Shown: one piece after another, positions 55,008 to 63,208 of the stretch
How the letters are laid out: every line of letters begins with the position of its first letter
Numbering within the stretch: position 1 is the first letter of the stretch
Assembly: GCA_035626815.1 (NCBI GenBank)
Contig: DASPMY010000044.1
Coordinates: forward strand, 69,877-133,876
Origin: Croceibacterium_A sp035626815
GTDB taxonomy: Bacteria > Pseudomonadota > Alphaproteobacteria > Sphingomonadales > Sphingomonadaceae
Direction of reading: 5' to 3'
Length of the DNA: 64,000 bases
Notes under the pieces: model-generated
Databases searched by the model: none
Told to the model about the DNA's origin: nothing
Seen by the model: only the letters and a program-made list of their open reading frames with translations
Made by a program: the position numbers and the translations under genes

Positions 55008-57018
55008 ATTCGGATTGAGCCTTCTTTACGCGACGAACCAAGGTTTGCAGGATGTCATCCAGCCCGGTCATGATTGCCTCAAAGTCCTCAGTAGAGCATG
55101 CATCTCGGTCTTTCCCCAACCGCTTTGAGATCTCCTGGTTCACCATCGTAATGGCAGCGATGAGATTATTCTTCCCAGTGAGCTTCAGGGACTTGTATGT
55201 AGTGATGAGATCCCGCCCAGTGATCTTTAGACCCGCATGGTTCAAGAGTATCTTCGCCAACCGCGGACCTTGCTCATAAACCCGCTTTCGGATTTCTTGG
55301 AGCTGCCGTTGGGGTTGCACCGGAAAGCTAGGCGCTGCAGCGGTGCGTGCGATCGCGCCAGGCTTGGCGCGCCTCACTATCTGTTCCACCTCCGTTGCAT
55401 CGAGCCCTAGGAGCGTCATCCGCTCCCGGAGCTCAGCAATGATGTGCTGGTCTTCGAGCGAAGTGAAATCTTCCTCCCAAAGGCTGTCGACGATTTCGCC
55501 ACTCACGACGACCGACGTCTCGCCGGCACGAAGTCGGGTATCACCCTCCTGAACTCCTGCTGGAGTCTCGGGCTCCTCGCCACCAATGACCCTCTCCCAG
55601 AACGCCTCGTCGTCGTTCTCAAACTGCTTGAACTCACTCAGACGCCGATCCAGATTCATCCCCAAATGGGTGACGATGTGGCCAAGGTTATCGGGATGGA
55701 TCGGATCATTCTGAACAATGACGCGCATGATCCGGCCAACAAACTGAATGTAAGGAGCGAGTGTCCGGAACGGTCGGAAGATCGCGGCGACGCTCAGCTT
55801 GGGATGATCAAAACCTTCACCGAGCATCGAGACCTGCACAATGCAGTCCAGCGTGCCATTCCTTAGCGCGCCAAGCACCTTCTCCTGCTCATCAGGCTGT
55901 TGCTTGCTGTGGATAATCTCGGCGGTATAGCCACGCTCTTCGTATAGCGACCGCACGTCACGCGCGTGATTGATCGAGCAGGCCACGGCGATCAACTGGT
56001 GACGCGTGCCTGACTGCCGCAGCTCTTCCAGTTTTGCGAGGCTCGCATCGACAATATGCTTATTGCAGAGGGGTGCTAACGCTACTCCACGACTGAACCA
56101 GTCCTCTTCCTTTAGCTGCATGACCTCGTCGAGCGTGTAGACTTTGCCGCCTTCGTCAGTGAATCCGAGCTCAATCTGAGAGGGAGCCACGTAACTGGCT
56201 TTAAGCCGCTTAATGTATCCCTTCAGTGTCGCGCTGCGGAACGAATACCTGTAGATTAGCTCCCCATCGATTTCCTGCCGATCGCTCCGAAACGGTGTGG
56301 CGGTAAGATGAATAATCTTCGCCGCCGGGAAATGGTCGACGACCCTCTTCCAGCTGTCGGCGGCGCTATGGTGCGCCTCATCGACGATGATCATGTCGAA
56401 AAACTCGTGATCAAACTGGTGCAGCCACTTCTCGACGTTCGTCGCCAGCTGCTGAACGTTCGTGATCACGATGTGCGATTTGGTCGCGACGGTAATGTTG
56501 CCGCTATCCAACGTACTGGCGAGAGGCCCCGACGCCATGGTTTCGTCGGTTAGAACGCGGGCTTTCCGCCAGAAGCACTTCGGCCGATTGGTCACGTCCA
56601 TCGCTTCGTACAGCCCATTCTTGATTTGCAAGTTCGGCGCGATGATGAGCACTCGACCGTTTGCGATGCCGAAGGGCAAAATGGAGGCGAGGCCGGTCTT
56701 TCCGCAGCCGACAGGGATCTGGAGAATTGCTTTGTTCTTGCCTGCGCGAAAGAAGCGAAAGGTTTCGTTATAAGCCTCGAGCTGGGGCTCGCGTAGATTA
56801 GGGTTCCCTTCGATCGAGAAATCGCTGCTTGTGAAGAACGAACTCACAGGTTGGTTGCTGCGAACCCATGCATCGAGCTGAGCTCGTTGAAACATCCACT
56901 TCTTCCCTACCTTGTTTGCCGGAATGCGGCCCTCACGCGCCAGCGTGTAGATCACCGTTCTCCCCATCCCGAGGTATGCGGAGGCCTGCTCGATGGTCAG
57001 CCAAGGGCTTTCCGCCAT
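54988..57018 (-). CDS. Excisionase-type HTH fused to an SF2 helicase
   Basis: 676 residues. Residues 6-52 form a MerR/excisionase-like DNA-binding module (LTIEQASAYLGMGRTVIYTL, GRIPANKVGKKWMF). A superfamily 2 helicase follows: REPQLEAY, Walker A PVGCGKT (102-108), DEAH at 213-216, TAT at 239-241 and motif VI QFVGRIMR at 425-432. The C-terminal 200 residues are helical and unassigned. I used the ATG at 57018 because GGAAGTG lies seven bases upstream; ATGs at 57048 and 57066 are alternatives. The helicase half resembles restriction-type or DNA-remodelling helicases, but no nuclease domain is seen. Confidence 0.82.
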   Translation of the reverse strand: MAESPWLTIEQASAYLGMGRTVIYTLAREGRIPANKVGKKWMFQRAQLDAWVRSNQPVSSFFTSSDFSIEGNPNLREPQLEAYNETFRFFRAGKNKAILQIPVGCGKTGLASILPFGIANGRVLIIAPNLQIKNGLYEAMDVTNRPKCFWRKARVLTDETMASGPLASTLDSGNITVATKSHIVITNVQQLATNVEKWLHQFDHEFFDMIIVDEAHHSAADSWKRVVDHFPAAKIIHLTATPFRSDRQEIDGELIYRYSFRSATLKGYIKRLKASYVAPSQIELGFTDEGGKVYTLDEVMQLKEEDWFSRGVALAPLCNKHIVDASLAKLEELRQSGTRHQLIAVACSINHARDVRSLYEERGYTAEIIHSKQQPDEQEKVLGALRNGTLDCIVQVSMLGEGFDHPKLSVAAIFRPFRTLAPYIQFVGRIMRVIVQNDPIHPDNLGHIVTHLGMNLDRRLSEFKQFENDDEAFWERVIGGEEPETPAGVQEGDTRLRAGETSVVVSGEIVDSLWEEDFTSLEDQHIIAELRERMTLLGLDATEVEQIVRRAKPGAIARTAAAPSFPVQPQRQLQEIRKRVYEQGPRLAKILLNHAGLKITGRDLITTYKSLKLTGKNNLIAAITMVNQEISKRLGKDRDACSTEDFEAIMTGLDDILQTLVRRVKKAQSEYERSEA

Positions 57019-57149
57019 ATCGTCACTTCCCAGTGTTTGATCGTTCATGATAGGAAATGATAACATCTGACAAGATAAAGCGCAATTGCGCGGCTATCGC
57101 GTAGATCGCCGCGCGCTGATCCGCGGGAGTCAAGGGGTCGACCTAGTCA

Positions 57150-57364
57150 TTCATGACTGTCTGTGCGGGGCGTAGACGTGGTTCGAACCTCTGAGACCAG
57201 AGCGATGGCAATCCAAGACCATGGCCGCACGAATCGTGTATCAGTTGCGTAAAGTTATCGAAGATCCCGCGGGGGATCTGTGGCTGAACGGGCTGAGGCA
57301 GCTGGCTCATCGCTTCGAGGGGCCGGCCGCTTCGGCCATTTCGAAAGCAGCTCCACGAAGGCGA
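57150..57364 (+). pseudogene. Remnant of a second serine recombinase 3' end
   Basis: Translation around 57221-57350 (MAARIVYQLRKVIEDP, DLWLNGLRQLAHRFEGP) parallels the C-terminus of the recombinase at 52868 (KEMRALLESPQGDEWLATLR, DLAHQFEPP). Further upstream, CTGTGCGGGG-CGTAGACGTGG aligns with the intact gene's sequence but lacks one G, a frameshift, and the normal stop codon is lost. The rest of the gene is absent. Confidence 0.7.
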
Positions 57365-57470
57365 GGACACGCATGGCAGCGTCGAGCGCGTCCTCGCGAC
57401 TCAGTCGCTCACCAGTTCCCAGCTCGTAAGCGTCGATGAATGCTTCTAGCCGACGGTCAGGAATGCCCAT
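57255..57470 (-). CDS. Small conserved protein, paralogue of the gene at 54420
   Basis: 71 residues. Residues 1-43 (LEAFIDAYELGTGERLSRED, LAFVELLS) match the small protein antisense to the intact recombinase, and it likewise runs antisense into the recombinase remnant. Conservation after the partner recombinase decayed suggests that the small gene has its own role. Function unknown. Confidence 0.5.
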   Translation of the reverse strand: MGIPDRRLEAFIDAYELGTGERLSREDALDAAMRVLAFVELLSKWPKRPAPRSDEPAASARSATDPPRDLR

Positions 57471-57556
57471 GACCGTAGCCTGAGGGCGATCCGTTGATTG
57501 GTAACGGCGTCACGACAGCCGGATCGGCATAATTGCGCGGGTCCCGTAGGGCCGTA

Positions 57557-57581
57557 ACAAGTCTCCTGAGTCCCCAAGTCT
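57557..57581 (-). repeat. GGACTT repeat, copy C
   Basis: In minus orientation it matches copy A at 22 of 25 positions, with GACTTGGGGACT and GACTTGT blocks. It follows the recombinase remnant at the same relative place that copy B follows the intact recombinase. Confidence 0.55.
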
Positions 57582-57658
57582 ATCCAGTTAGGCGTCCTCG
57601 ACTGCGGTGACGTCGTGCATCGTGTTTTGCAACGCGTACCCTGAACACAGAACCTTCT

Positions 57659-57706
57659 CCGCAGCCTGGAGCCTCGCCGCCCCTCCCGGGAGGCTCCAGG
57701 CTGCGG
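57659..57706. repeat. Large perfect hairpin upstream of the ParB-like gene
   Basis: 17-bp perfect arms (CCGCAGCCTGGAGCCTC and its complement) around a 14-base GC-rich loop, with no T run after it. It lies 110 bp before the ParB-like start and could be a ParB or relaxase site, or a strong attenuating RNA structure. Confidence 0.5.
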
Positions 57707-57815
57707 GGGAAGGGATGAACCTTTCAGACCGGGATACTCCCGGCCGGCAGCGCCTGCGCTCACGCGAGCGGCAGGTTCCTCACAGCCGCTTGCCGGCTTT
57801 CCTGGAGTACGTCCC

Positions 57816-59516
57816 ATGCAACTAGAACATCTCGAGCTATCGAAGCTCGTCGTGTCCGCGGCCAACATGCGCGCCAAGCGCAAGGACCGCGACGTCGCCG
57901 AGCTCATTCCCTCAATCCGCGCCCGCGGCGTGCTCGTGCCGCTTCTGGTCCGCCCCAATGGCGAACCGGATACTTACGAGATCGTCGCCGGCCGCAGGCG
58001 CTACTACGCCGCCAAGTCCGTCGAAGCTGAGGGCGGCCCCGTGTCCGTGCCCTGCGCCATCATGGAGTCAGGCGACGACGCGGCAGCGCTTGAAGCATCG
58101 CTCATAGAGAATGTTGCGCGCCTCAACGCCGACGAGGTCACCCAGTGGGAGACCTTCGCCCGGCTCGTGAAGGAAGGCCGCGGCGTCGATGAGATCGCCG
58201 CAACCTTCGGCCTCGAGGAGCGCGTCGTTAGAAGGATCCTGGCGCTCGGCAACTTGCTGCCGCGCATCCGGACGCTCTACCGCAACGAGCAGATCGATGC
58301 AGCGACGGTGCGGCATCTGACCATGGCGACCGTGGCGCAACAGCGCGAATGGCTCGCACTCTTCGACAGCCCCGACCAGTATGCGCCCACTGGGCGTGTG
58401 CTCAAGGAGTGGCTGTTCGGCGGGGCTGCGATTAACACCTCTGTCGCGCTGTTCGACCTGGCCGAGTACACCGCGCCGATCGTCGGCGACCTCTTCGACG
58501 ACCACCGCTACTTCTCCGACGCTGCCCTCTTCTGGACGCTCCAGCAGAAGGCGGTCGAGGACAAACGGCAAGCATATCTGGCCGAAGGCTGGAATGCCGT
58601 CGAAGTGATGGAGCCCGGCAGCTACTTCGCCCGCTGGGAATACGACAAGCGCAGCCAAGCCAAGGGCGGCAGCGTCTACGTCGTCGTCCACGAGTCCGGC
58701 GAGGTGGAGGTCCACGAGGGCTTTCTGCCGCACAAGGACACGCGGCGGGCCGACCGTGAAAACGACCCGACTGTCAAGTCGGCGCGTCCTGAGCTGTCGT
58801 CTCCGCTGCGGCGGTACGTCGACCTGCACCGGCACGCCGCGGTTCGCTCCGCCTTGCTCGATCACCCGCAGGTAGCGCTCAGGCTTCTGCTTGCTCATGC
58901 GATTGCCGGCTCTGCGCTTTGGACCGTTCACGCGGACCATCAGCGGGCGCAGAAGCCGGAGACGGAAGCCAGCGTGAGGGCAAGCCCGTCGCAGGCCCGG
59001 TTCGAGGAGGCTCGCCGAGACGCTCTCCAGCGACTGGGGCTCGATCCGGAAGCCGAATGTCTGGTGGACGGGCATCAGGCCTCGCTTGCCGTGCTGTTCG
59101 AAGCTCTTCTCGGTCTGCCAGACGAAGACGTTCTCGCGATCGTCCCCATCGTCATGGGAGAAGCGCTCGATGCGAGCGGAGAGATGATCGAGCAATTGGG
59201 CCAGCAGCTCGCGATCGACCTCGGAAGTGCGTGGGAGGCCGACGACGCGTTTTTCGTCCTGCTACGCGACCGCAGGGTGCTTCGGGAACTGGTGGCCGAG
59301 CTTGCCGGAACCAAGGCGGCCGAGGCCAATGCGCAGGAGCCGGCGAAGGCGCTCAAGGCCATTATGCGCGACTGCCTGGCTGGCGAGAACGGCCGGACCA
59401 AGGTTGAAAACTGGGCGCCGCGCTGGATGCGTTTCCCCGCCACGAGCTATCTCACCTCCCAGGCTGATGCCGCGGAGGGCGATGATGTTCCGGAACCCGA
59501 ACTCGCATCTTCCTAA
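57816..59516 (+). CDS. ParB/RepB-like partition-domain protein
   Basis: 566 residues. The N-terminal ParB/Srx-type nuclease or CTP-binding fold is seen in LVVSAANMRAKRKDRDVAEL, GVLVPLLVRP, YEIVAGRRRYYAA and EASLIENVARLNADEVTQWE, followed by a helix-turn-helix (VDEIAATFGLEERVVRRILALG). The long C-terminal part is unassigned. Proteins of this build are standard cargo of integrative conjugative elements and plasmids, placed just before ardC as here. TGGAGTACG precedes the ATG. A terminator-like hairpin follows. Confidence 0.85.
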   Translation: MQLEHLELSKLVVSAANMRAKRKDRDVAELIPSIRARGVLVPLLVRPNGEPDTYEIVAGRRRYYAAKSVEAEGGPVSVPCAIMESGDDAAALEASLIENVARLNADEVTQWETFARLVKEGRGVDEIAATFGLEERVVRRILALGNLLPRIRTLYRNEQIDAATVRHLTMATVAQQREWLALFDSPDQYAPTGRVLKEWLFGGAAINTSVALFDLAEYTAPIVGDLFDDHRYFSDAALFWTLQQKAVEDKRQAYLAEGWNAVEVMEPGSYFARWEYDKRSQAKGGSVYVVVHESGEVEVHEGFLPHKDTRRADRENDPTVKSARPELSSPLRRYVDLHRHAAVRSALLDHPQVALRLLLAHAIAGSALWTVHADHQRAQKPETEASVRASPSQARFEEARRDALQRLGLDPEAECLVDGHQASLAVLFEALLGLPDEDVLAIVPIVMGEALDASGEMIEQLGQQLAIDLGSAWEADDAFFVLLRDRRVLRELVAELAGTKAAEANAQEPAKALKAIMRDCLAGENGRTKVENWAPRWMRFPATSYLTSQADAAEGDDVPEPELASS

Positions 59517-59522
59517 TGCCTC

Positions 59523-59545
59523 GCAGGCGGCTCCGTGCCGCCTGC
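59523..59545 (+). terminator. Rho-independent terminator after the ParB-like gene
   Basis: Perfect 9-bp stem GCAGGCGGC/GCCGCCTGC with a 5-base loop, followed by CTCTTT. It starts seven bases after the stop codon. Confidence 0.65.
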
Positions 59546-59581
59546 CTCTTTGTCCCCATCGGAACCGCTCTCCCGCGCATC

Positions 59582-59611
59582 GAGGAGCGCCGCAATCAGG
59601 CGACGCTCCTC
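59582..59611 (+). promoter_or_regulatory. Hairpin in the ardC leader
   Basis: Perfect 8-bp arms GAGGAGCG/CGCTCCTC around 14 bases, ending 20 bp before the ardC start and just ahead of its GGAGGAATTC ribosome-binding site. It may modulate ardC expression. Confidence 0.4.
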
Positions 59612-59630
59612 ATGTGCGCAGGAGGAATTC

Positions 59631-60533
59631 ATGTCCGAAGGTCACTCGGAAAACCGGTTCGACGTGTACCGAACGGTCACGCAGAACATCGTTGAAGCGA
59701 TCGAGGCCGGCACGGGGACGTTCGTCATGCCCTGGCATGGCGGAGGCGCGGCGATCGGCAAGCCTGAGAACGCCTACACTCGTATGGAATACCACGGCAT
59801 CAACGTCCTCGCGCTGTGGGCGCAGGCGTGCCTTGTCGGCTTCGGAAGCGGGTACTGGGCATCCTACAAGCAGTGGCAGCACGCGGGCGCCCAGGTGAAG
59901 CGCGGCGAACACGGAACAACCATTGTCTTCTTCAAGCGGCTGGACGGACCCGGAGCCGATGCCGAAGAGGAAGAGGATCAGCCCCGCTCACGATTGGTCG
60001 CGCGGGCGAGCCGCGTCTTCAACGCCGATCAGGTCGAAGGCTGGCAGCCGCCGGCATCGTACCCGAAGGGCGATCTGGTGGAGACGCTCACGGCCGTCGA
60101 CACATTCGTGCGATCGACCGGCGCGCGCATCACTCATGGCGGTTCCCGGGCGTTCTACAGCATCCCCGACGATGCCATCCAGCTGCCCGATCGAAACCGG
60201 TTCACCGGCACAGAGACCTCGACGGCCACCGAAGCCTACTACGCCACCGTCCTGCATGAGCTCGTCCATTGGACGGGCGCGGCGCACCGGCTCGATCGGT
60301 CGCTGGCGTTCACGAGTAAGGCCGAGATCGCCGCCGAAGAACTTGTTGCGGAGATCGGCGCCGCGTTCCTCTGCGCCGACCTCCACGTCGCGAACACGCC
60401 GCGCCGAGACCACGCGGCCTATGTTGCGAACTGGCTTGAGCTCTTGCGAGGGGACGCGCGGGCGATCTTCACGGCCGCCCGTGGCGCGAGCGCCGCCGCG
60501 TCGTATCTGCACGAACTGGTCGCCGCCACATGA
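59631..60533 (+). CDS. ardC: ArdC-like antirestriction protein
   Basis: 300 residues. The N-terminal single-strand-DNA-binding domain (YRTVTQNIVEAIEAGTGTFV, NVLALWAQA, KRGEHGTTIVFFKR) is followed by a zincin-like domain with His209-Glu210-x-x-His213 in VLHELVHWTG. This is the ArdC build that protects incoming conjugative DNA from host restriction. GGAGGAATTC six bases before the ATG makes the start secure. It sits between the ParB-like and conjugative ATPase genes. Confidence 0.9.
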   Translation: MSEGHSENRFDVYRTVTQNIVEAIEAGTGTFVMPWHGGGAAIGKPENAYTRMEYHGINVLALWAQACLVGFGSGYWASYKQWQHAGAQVKRGEHGTTIVFFKRLDGPGADAEEEEDQPRSRLVARASRVFNADQVEGWQPPASYPKGDLVETLTAVDTFVRSTGARITHGGSRAFYSIPDDAIQLPDRNRFTGTETSTATEAYYATVLHELVHWTGAAHRLDRSLAFTSKAEIAAEELVAEIGAAFLCADLHVANTPRRDHAAYVANWLELLRGDARAIFTAARGASAAASYLHELVAAT

Positions 60534-60543
60534 ACACCTTTCA

Positions 60544-60564
60544 GCCTCCCCTTAGCGGGGAGGC
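60544..60564 (+). terminator. Rho-independent terminator after ardC
   Basis: Perfect 8-bp stem GCCTCCCC/GGGGAGGC with a 5-base loop, followed by TCTTT, ten bases after the ardC stop. Confidence 0.7.
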
Positions 60565-60640
60565 TCTTTGCTGAGGGATGCTCTCGCGATGCCTCGCGTG
60601 ACGCCGTGCGGCGGACGAACGAGTGCTTCACCCTGAGCGG

Positions 60641-61792
60641 ATGGACGTGTCCTACTTCGCTCAAACCAATCATCACCAAAAGTTCGTCCGCTTCGGCATC
60701 AAGCAGGCGGACCGGCTGAGCCATATGTACCTCGTCGGCGCGACCGGCGTCGGCAAATCGACGCTGCTCAAATCTGTCGCCATAGGCGACTTCGCGGCCG
60801 GCCGCGGCTTTGCGCTCCTGGACCCGCACGGCGATCTCGCAGAGGAGCTGCGCGAGGCGGCTGTCAAGTCCGGCCGGCCTCATATCTACCTGGACGCCGC
60901 CGATCCTGCGCAGCCCTACAGCTACAATCCTCTACGGCGCGTGCGCGACGACAAGATTCCGCTGGCCGTCAACGGCCTCATGGACGCCATGAAGAAGCTA
61001 TGGGACGAAGCTTGGGGCGTGCGCATGGAGCACGTGCTGCGCAATTCCCTCTACGCGCTCATCGAACGCGACGGCTCCACGCTTCCCGACCTGCTCCGTC
61101 TCTACGCCGACAAGGCGTTCCGGCATGGCGTCGTCGCCGGAATCCGCAATGAGACGGTCCGAACTTTCTGGAAGAACGAATTCGCGAAATATCCCGATCG
61201 CTATCGCGCGGAGATGCTCGCCCCGATCCAGAACAAGGTCGGCGCGCTCCTCACCGATCCCCACGTGTACCGCTGTTTCGTAAGCGGCCCCGAACCGATC
61301 CGCTTTCGTCGTCTCATGGACCAGGGAGGAATCTCCATCATTAATCTCGCCAAGGGCCGCTTAGGCGCCGACAGCGCCAACGTCCTCGGCAGCATCCTCG
61401 TAGCGACCATCGCCATGGCCGCGCTATCGCGGACGGACGAGCCGCCGGCGGAACGTAAGCCCTTCTTCCTTCATATCGACGAGTTCCAGAGTTTCACCAC
61501 GCTCGCCTTCGCCGACTTGATGCCGGAACTGCGCAAGATGGGGTGCGGCATCGCCGCAGCAAACCAATACCTTCATCAGCTGCCTGATGAAGTGCGGCGT
61601 TCGGTCCTCGCCAACGCGGGCACGCTTGTTTCGTTTCGAGTGGGCGCAGAGGACGCGGCGTTCATGGCCCTAGAGATGCAGCCGGTGTTTGACGCCTTGG
61701 ATCTGATCAATCTGCCCAACCATCACTTCTATATCCGGCTCATGATCGACGGCGCACCGAGCGTTCCGTTCAGCGCGACGACGCTGAAGTAG
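60641..61792 (+). CDS. Conjugative/type IV secretion-type ATPase (TraD/VirD4-like)
   Basis: 383 residues. Walker A GATGVGKSTLL (about 33-43), LLDPHGDLAEE, a helical insert, IINLAKGRLGADSANVLGSI, Walker B FFLHIDEFQSF and ANQYLHQLPDEVRRSVLAN are typical of the TraG/TraD/VirD4 and related DNA-pumping ATPases. It lacks an obvious N-terminal membrane segment, so it may be a soluble coupling or mobilisation ATPase. A GTG at 60623 is an alternative start. No relaxase or mating-pore genes follow within the window; a transposase gene comes next. Confidence 0.8.
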   Translation: MDVSYFAQTNHHQKFVRFGIKQADRLSHMYLVGATGVGKSTLLKSVAIGDFAAGRGFALLDPHGDLAEELREAAVKSGRPHIYLDAADPAQPYSYNPLRRVRDDKIPLAVNGLMDAMKKLWDEAWGVRMEHVLRNSLYALIERDGSTLPDLLRLYADKAFRHGVVAGIRNETVRTFWKNEFAKYPDRYRAEMLAPIQNKVGALLTDPHVYRCFVSGPEPIRFRRLMDQGGISIINLAKGRLGADSANVLGSILVATIAMAALSRTDEPPAERKPFFLHIDEFQSFTTLAFADLMPELRKMGCGIAAANQYLHQLPDEVRRSVLANAGTLVSFRVGAEDAAFMALEMQPVFDALDLINLPNHHFYIRLMIDGAPSVPFSATTLK

Positions 61793-61852
61793 CTCAGTGA
61801 CGGCGACATTATCGGCAAACGGGTGGAAGTACCTGCAGCCCTTCGAGCGTCC

Positions 61853-62548
61853 TTATGGCGATGGGTGGAATTGCCCCAATCCTTGCGAGGTTTTAGGCTT
61901 CGGCCCGCGCTTCCCAGGGGCGAGCTTCAGTCCGGTGCGCGTCTCCATGTCGGCGAGCCATTCGGGCGAGCCGACCGGGCGTCCGACGCTTTCGGCCTTG
62001 CGCAACGCGGCATAGTTCAGCGCCTCATCGAACTCCGCGCTGAGGAACACGCCGAAGTCGCCGACCCGGTCGATTGCCGGCGCGACGGTTACCACGCGAT
62101 CGCCCTCGCCGGCCAAATGCGCCCGCACGCTCGACCAGCGCCAGTCTTCGGGCCGGCGCACGAGCCGGGCGCGCACCGGGTTCAGCGACACGTAGCGCAG
62201 CGCGCAGACGAGATGTGGCTCGTCCATCGCCACCGAGCTGAACCGCCCCTGCCATAAGTGGCCGGTCCAACGCTGGCGAGCGTTGACGTAGCCGGTGTAG
62301 TGGCGATGGACGTAGCGAAAGCAGCGGCCAAGGCCGTCGGCGTCGTGCGGTACGGCAACGATGTGGACGTGATTGGGCATCAGGCAATAAGCCCAGATCT
62401 CCACCTGCGCCCGCGCGGCGGCGTCGGCGAGCAGGTCGAGGTAGAGCGCATAGTCGTCATCCTCGAAGAAGGTCTGCTCGCGGCGATTCCCGCGCTGGGT
62501 CACATGGTGCGGGATGCCGGGAAGAACGAAGCGGGGAAGGCGGGCCAT
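61853..62548 (-). mobile_element. REP-associated tyrosine transposase (IS200-like)
   Basis: 231 residues encoded on the minus strand: MARLPRFVLPGIPHHVTQRG, the HUH metal motif in MPNHVHIVAVP and a downstream Tyr-containing helix region RYVHRHYTGYVN, then LRYVSLNPVRARLV. This is the single-strand transposase group associated with REP palindromes. No clear REP hairpin was found beside it. It separates the conjugative ATPase from the RHS region. Confidence 0.88.
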
Positions 62549-62748
62549 GGCGACCCGCTAGCATCTGCGTGCGCGATCGTCAATTTAGGGGTTATTGCAC
62601 GTGTCACCGTAACTCTTGTCTCCCTCAAAAACGATGTGCAGACAATAGGTTACACCGCAGGGGGAGCCGGTGCTTTTATCTTGCTGTCGCTCCCAAGGCG
62701 CCTTCCCAGAGCAATTCCGGCTCGTTTCTAGCGAGGCTTAGGCACCTC

Positions 62749-63204
62749 TCAGCAGGGGCTCGGGCCATCGGAGGCAGGATCGACGGTAAGAACTCGAGCA
62801 TCCGGTAGTGAGCTCAATATCTCCATCATATCTGATTTAAAATCAGGCTCACTGTCAGCATCAAAAAAGCTTAATCTCAAATCTTCCCCCTGACTCCCAA
62901 AATTACTACCGATCAAAACTCCACGACCACCCTTCTGTATGTCGAAGAATACGGGAACGCCGTCTGGAGCAACACCGTCCTCTGCATCGATCTCGATAAG
63001 GTCCGCTTTTGCGTTTTGGCTATTGTCGTTGAAGGTAAGGCGATGCCGTTCGGCAACCGTTCGAATTTCGCTGACGACGCTTTCATTGATTTCGCCACGG
63101 TCAAGGCAAACGTGAAACACCTGATCGGGGACGCGGCTACCGCAGGAGCTGAGTATGAAAACAGCCCCCGCTAACGCCAAAGACCTGACGGTAGGATAAT
63201 CCAT
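62749..63204 (-). CDS. Putative lipoprotein, candidate RHS immunity protein
   Basis: 151 residues with signal SLALAGAVFILSSCGS (LSSC lipobox, Cys21). The rest is acidic and looks like a small alpha/beta domain (VVSEIRTVAERHRLTFND, GRGVLIGSNFGS). No family was recognised. It starts four bases after the RHS stop on the same strand, exactly where immunity genes sit behind polymorphic toxins; a lipid-anchored immunity protein would imply a periplasm-acting toxin. This role is inferred from position only. Confidence 0.6.
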   Translation of the reverse strand: MDYPTVRSLALAGAVFILSSCGSRVPDQVFHVCLDRGEINESVVSEIRTVAERHRLTFNDNSQNAKADLIEIDAEDGVAPDGVPVFFDIQKGGRGVLIGSNFGSQGEDLRLSFFDADSEPDFKSDMMEILSSLPDARVLTVDPASDGPSPC

Positions 63205-63208
63205 CGCT

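Noticed and set aside
57446..57958. 170-residue minus-strand frame before the ParB-like gene
   Set aside because: It crosses the 17-bp hairpin and the ParB-like start region and has no family features.
61797..62015. Short plus-strand frame after the conjugative ATPase
   Set aside because: It runs antisense through the transposase gene and has no features.
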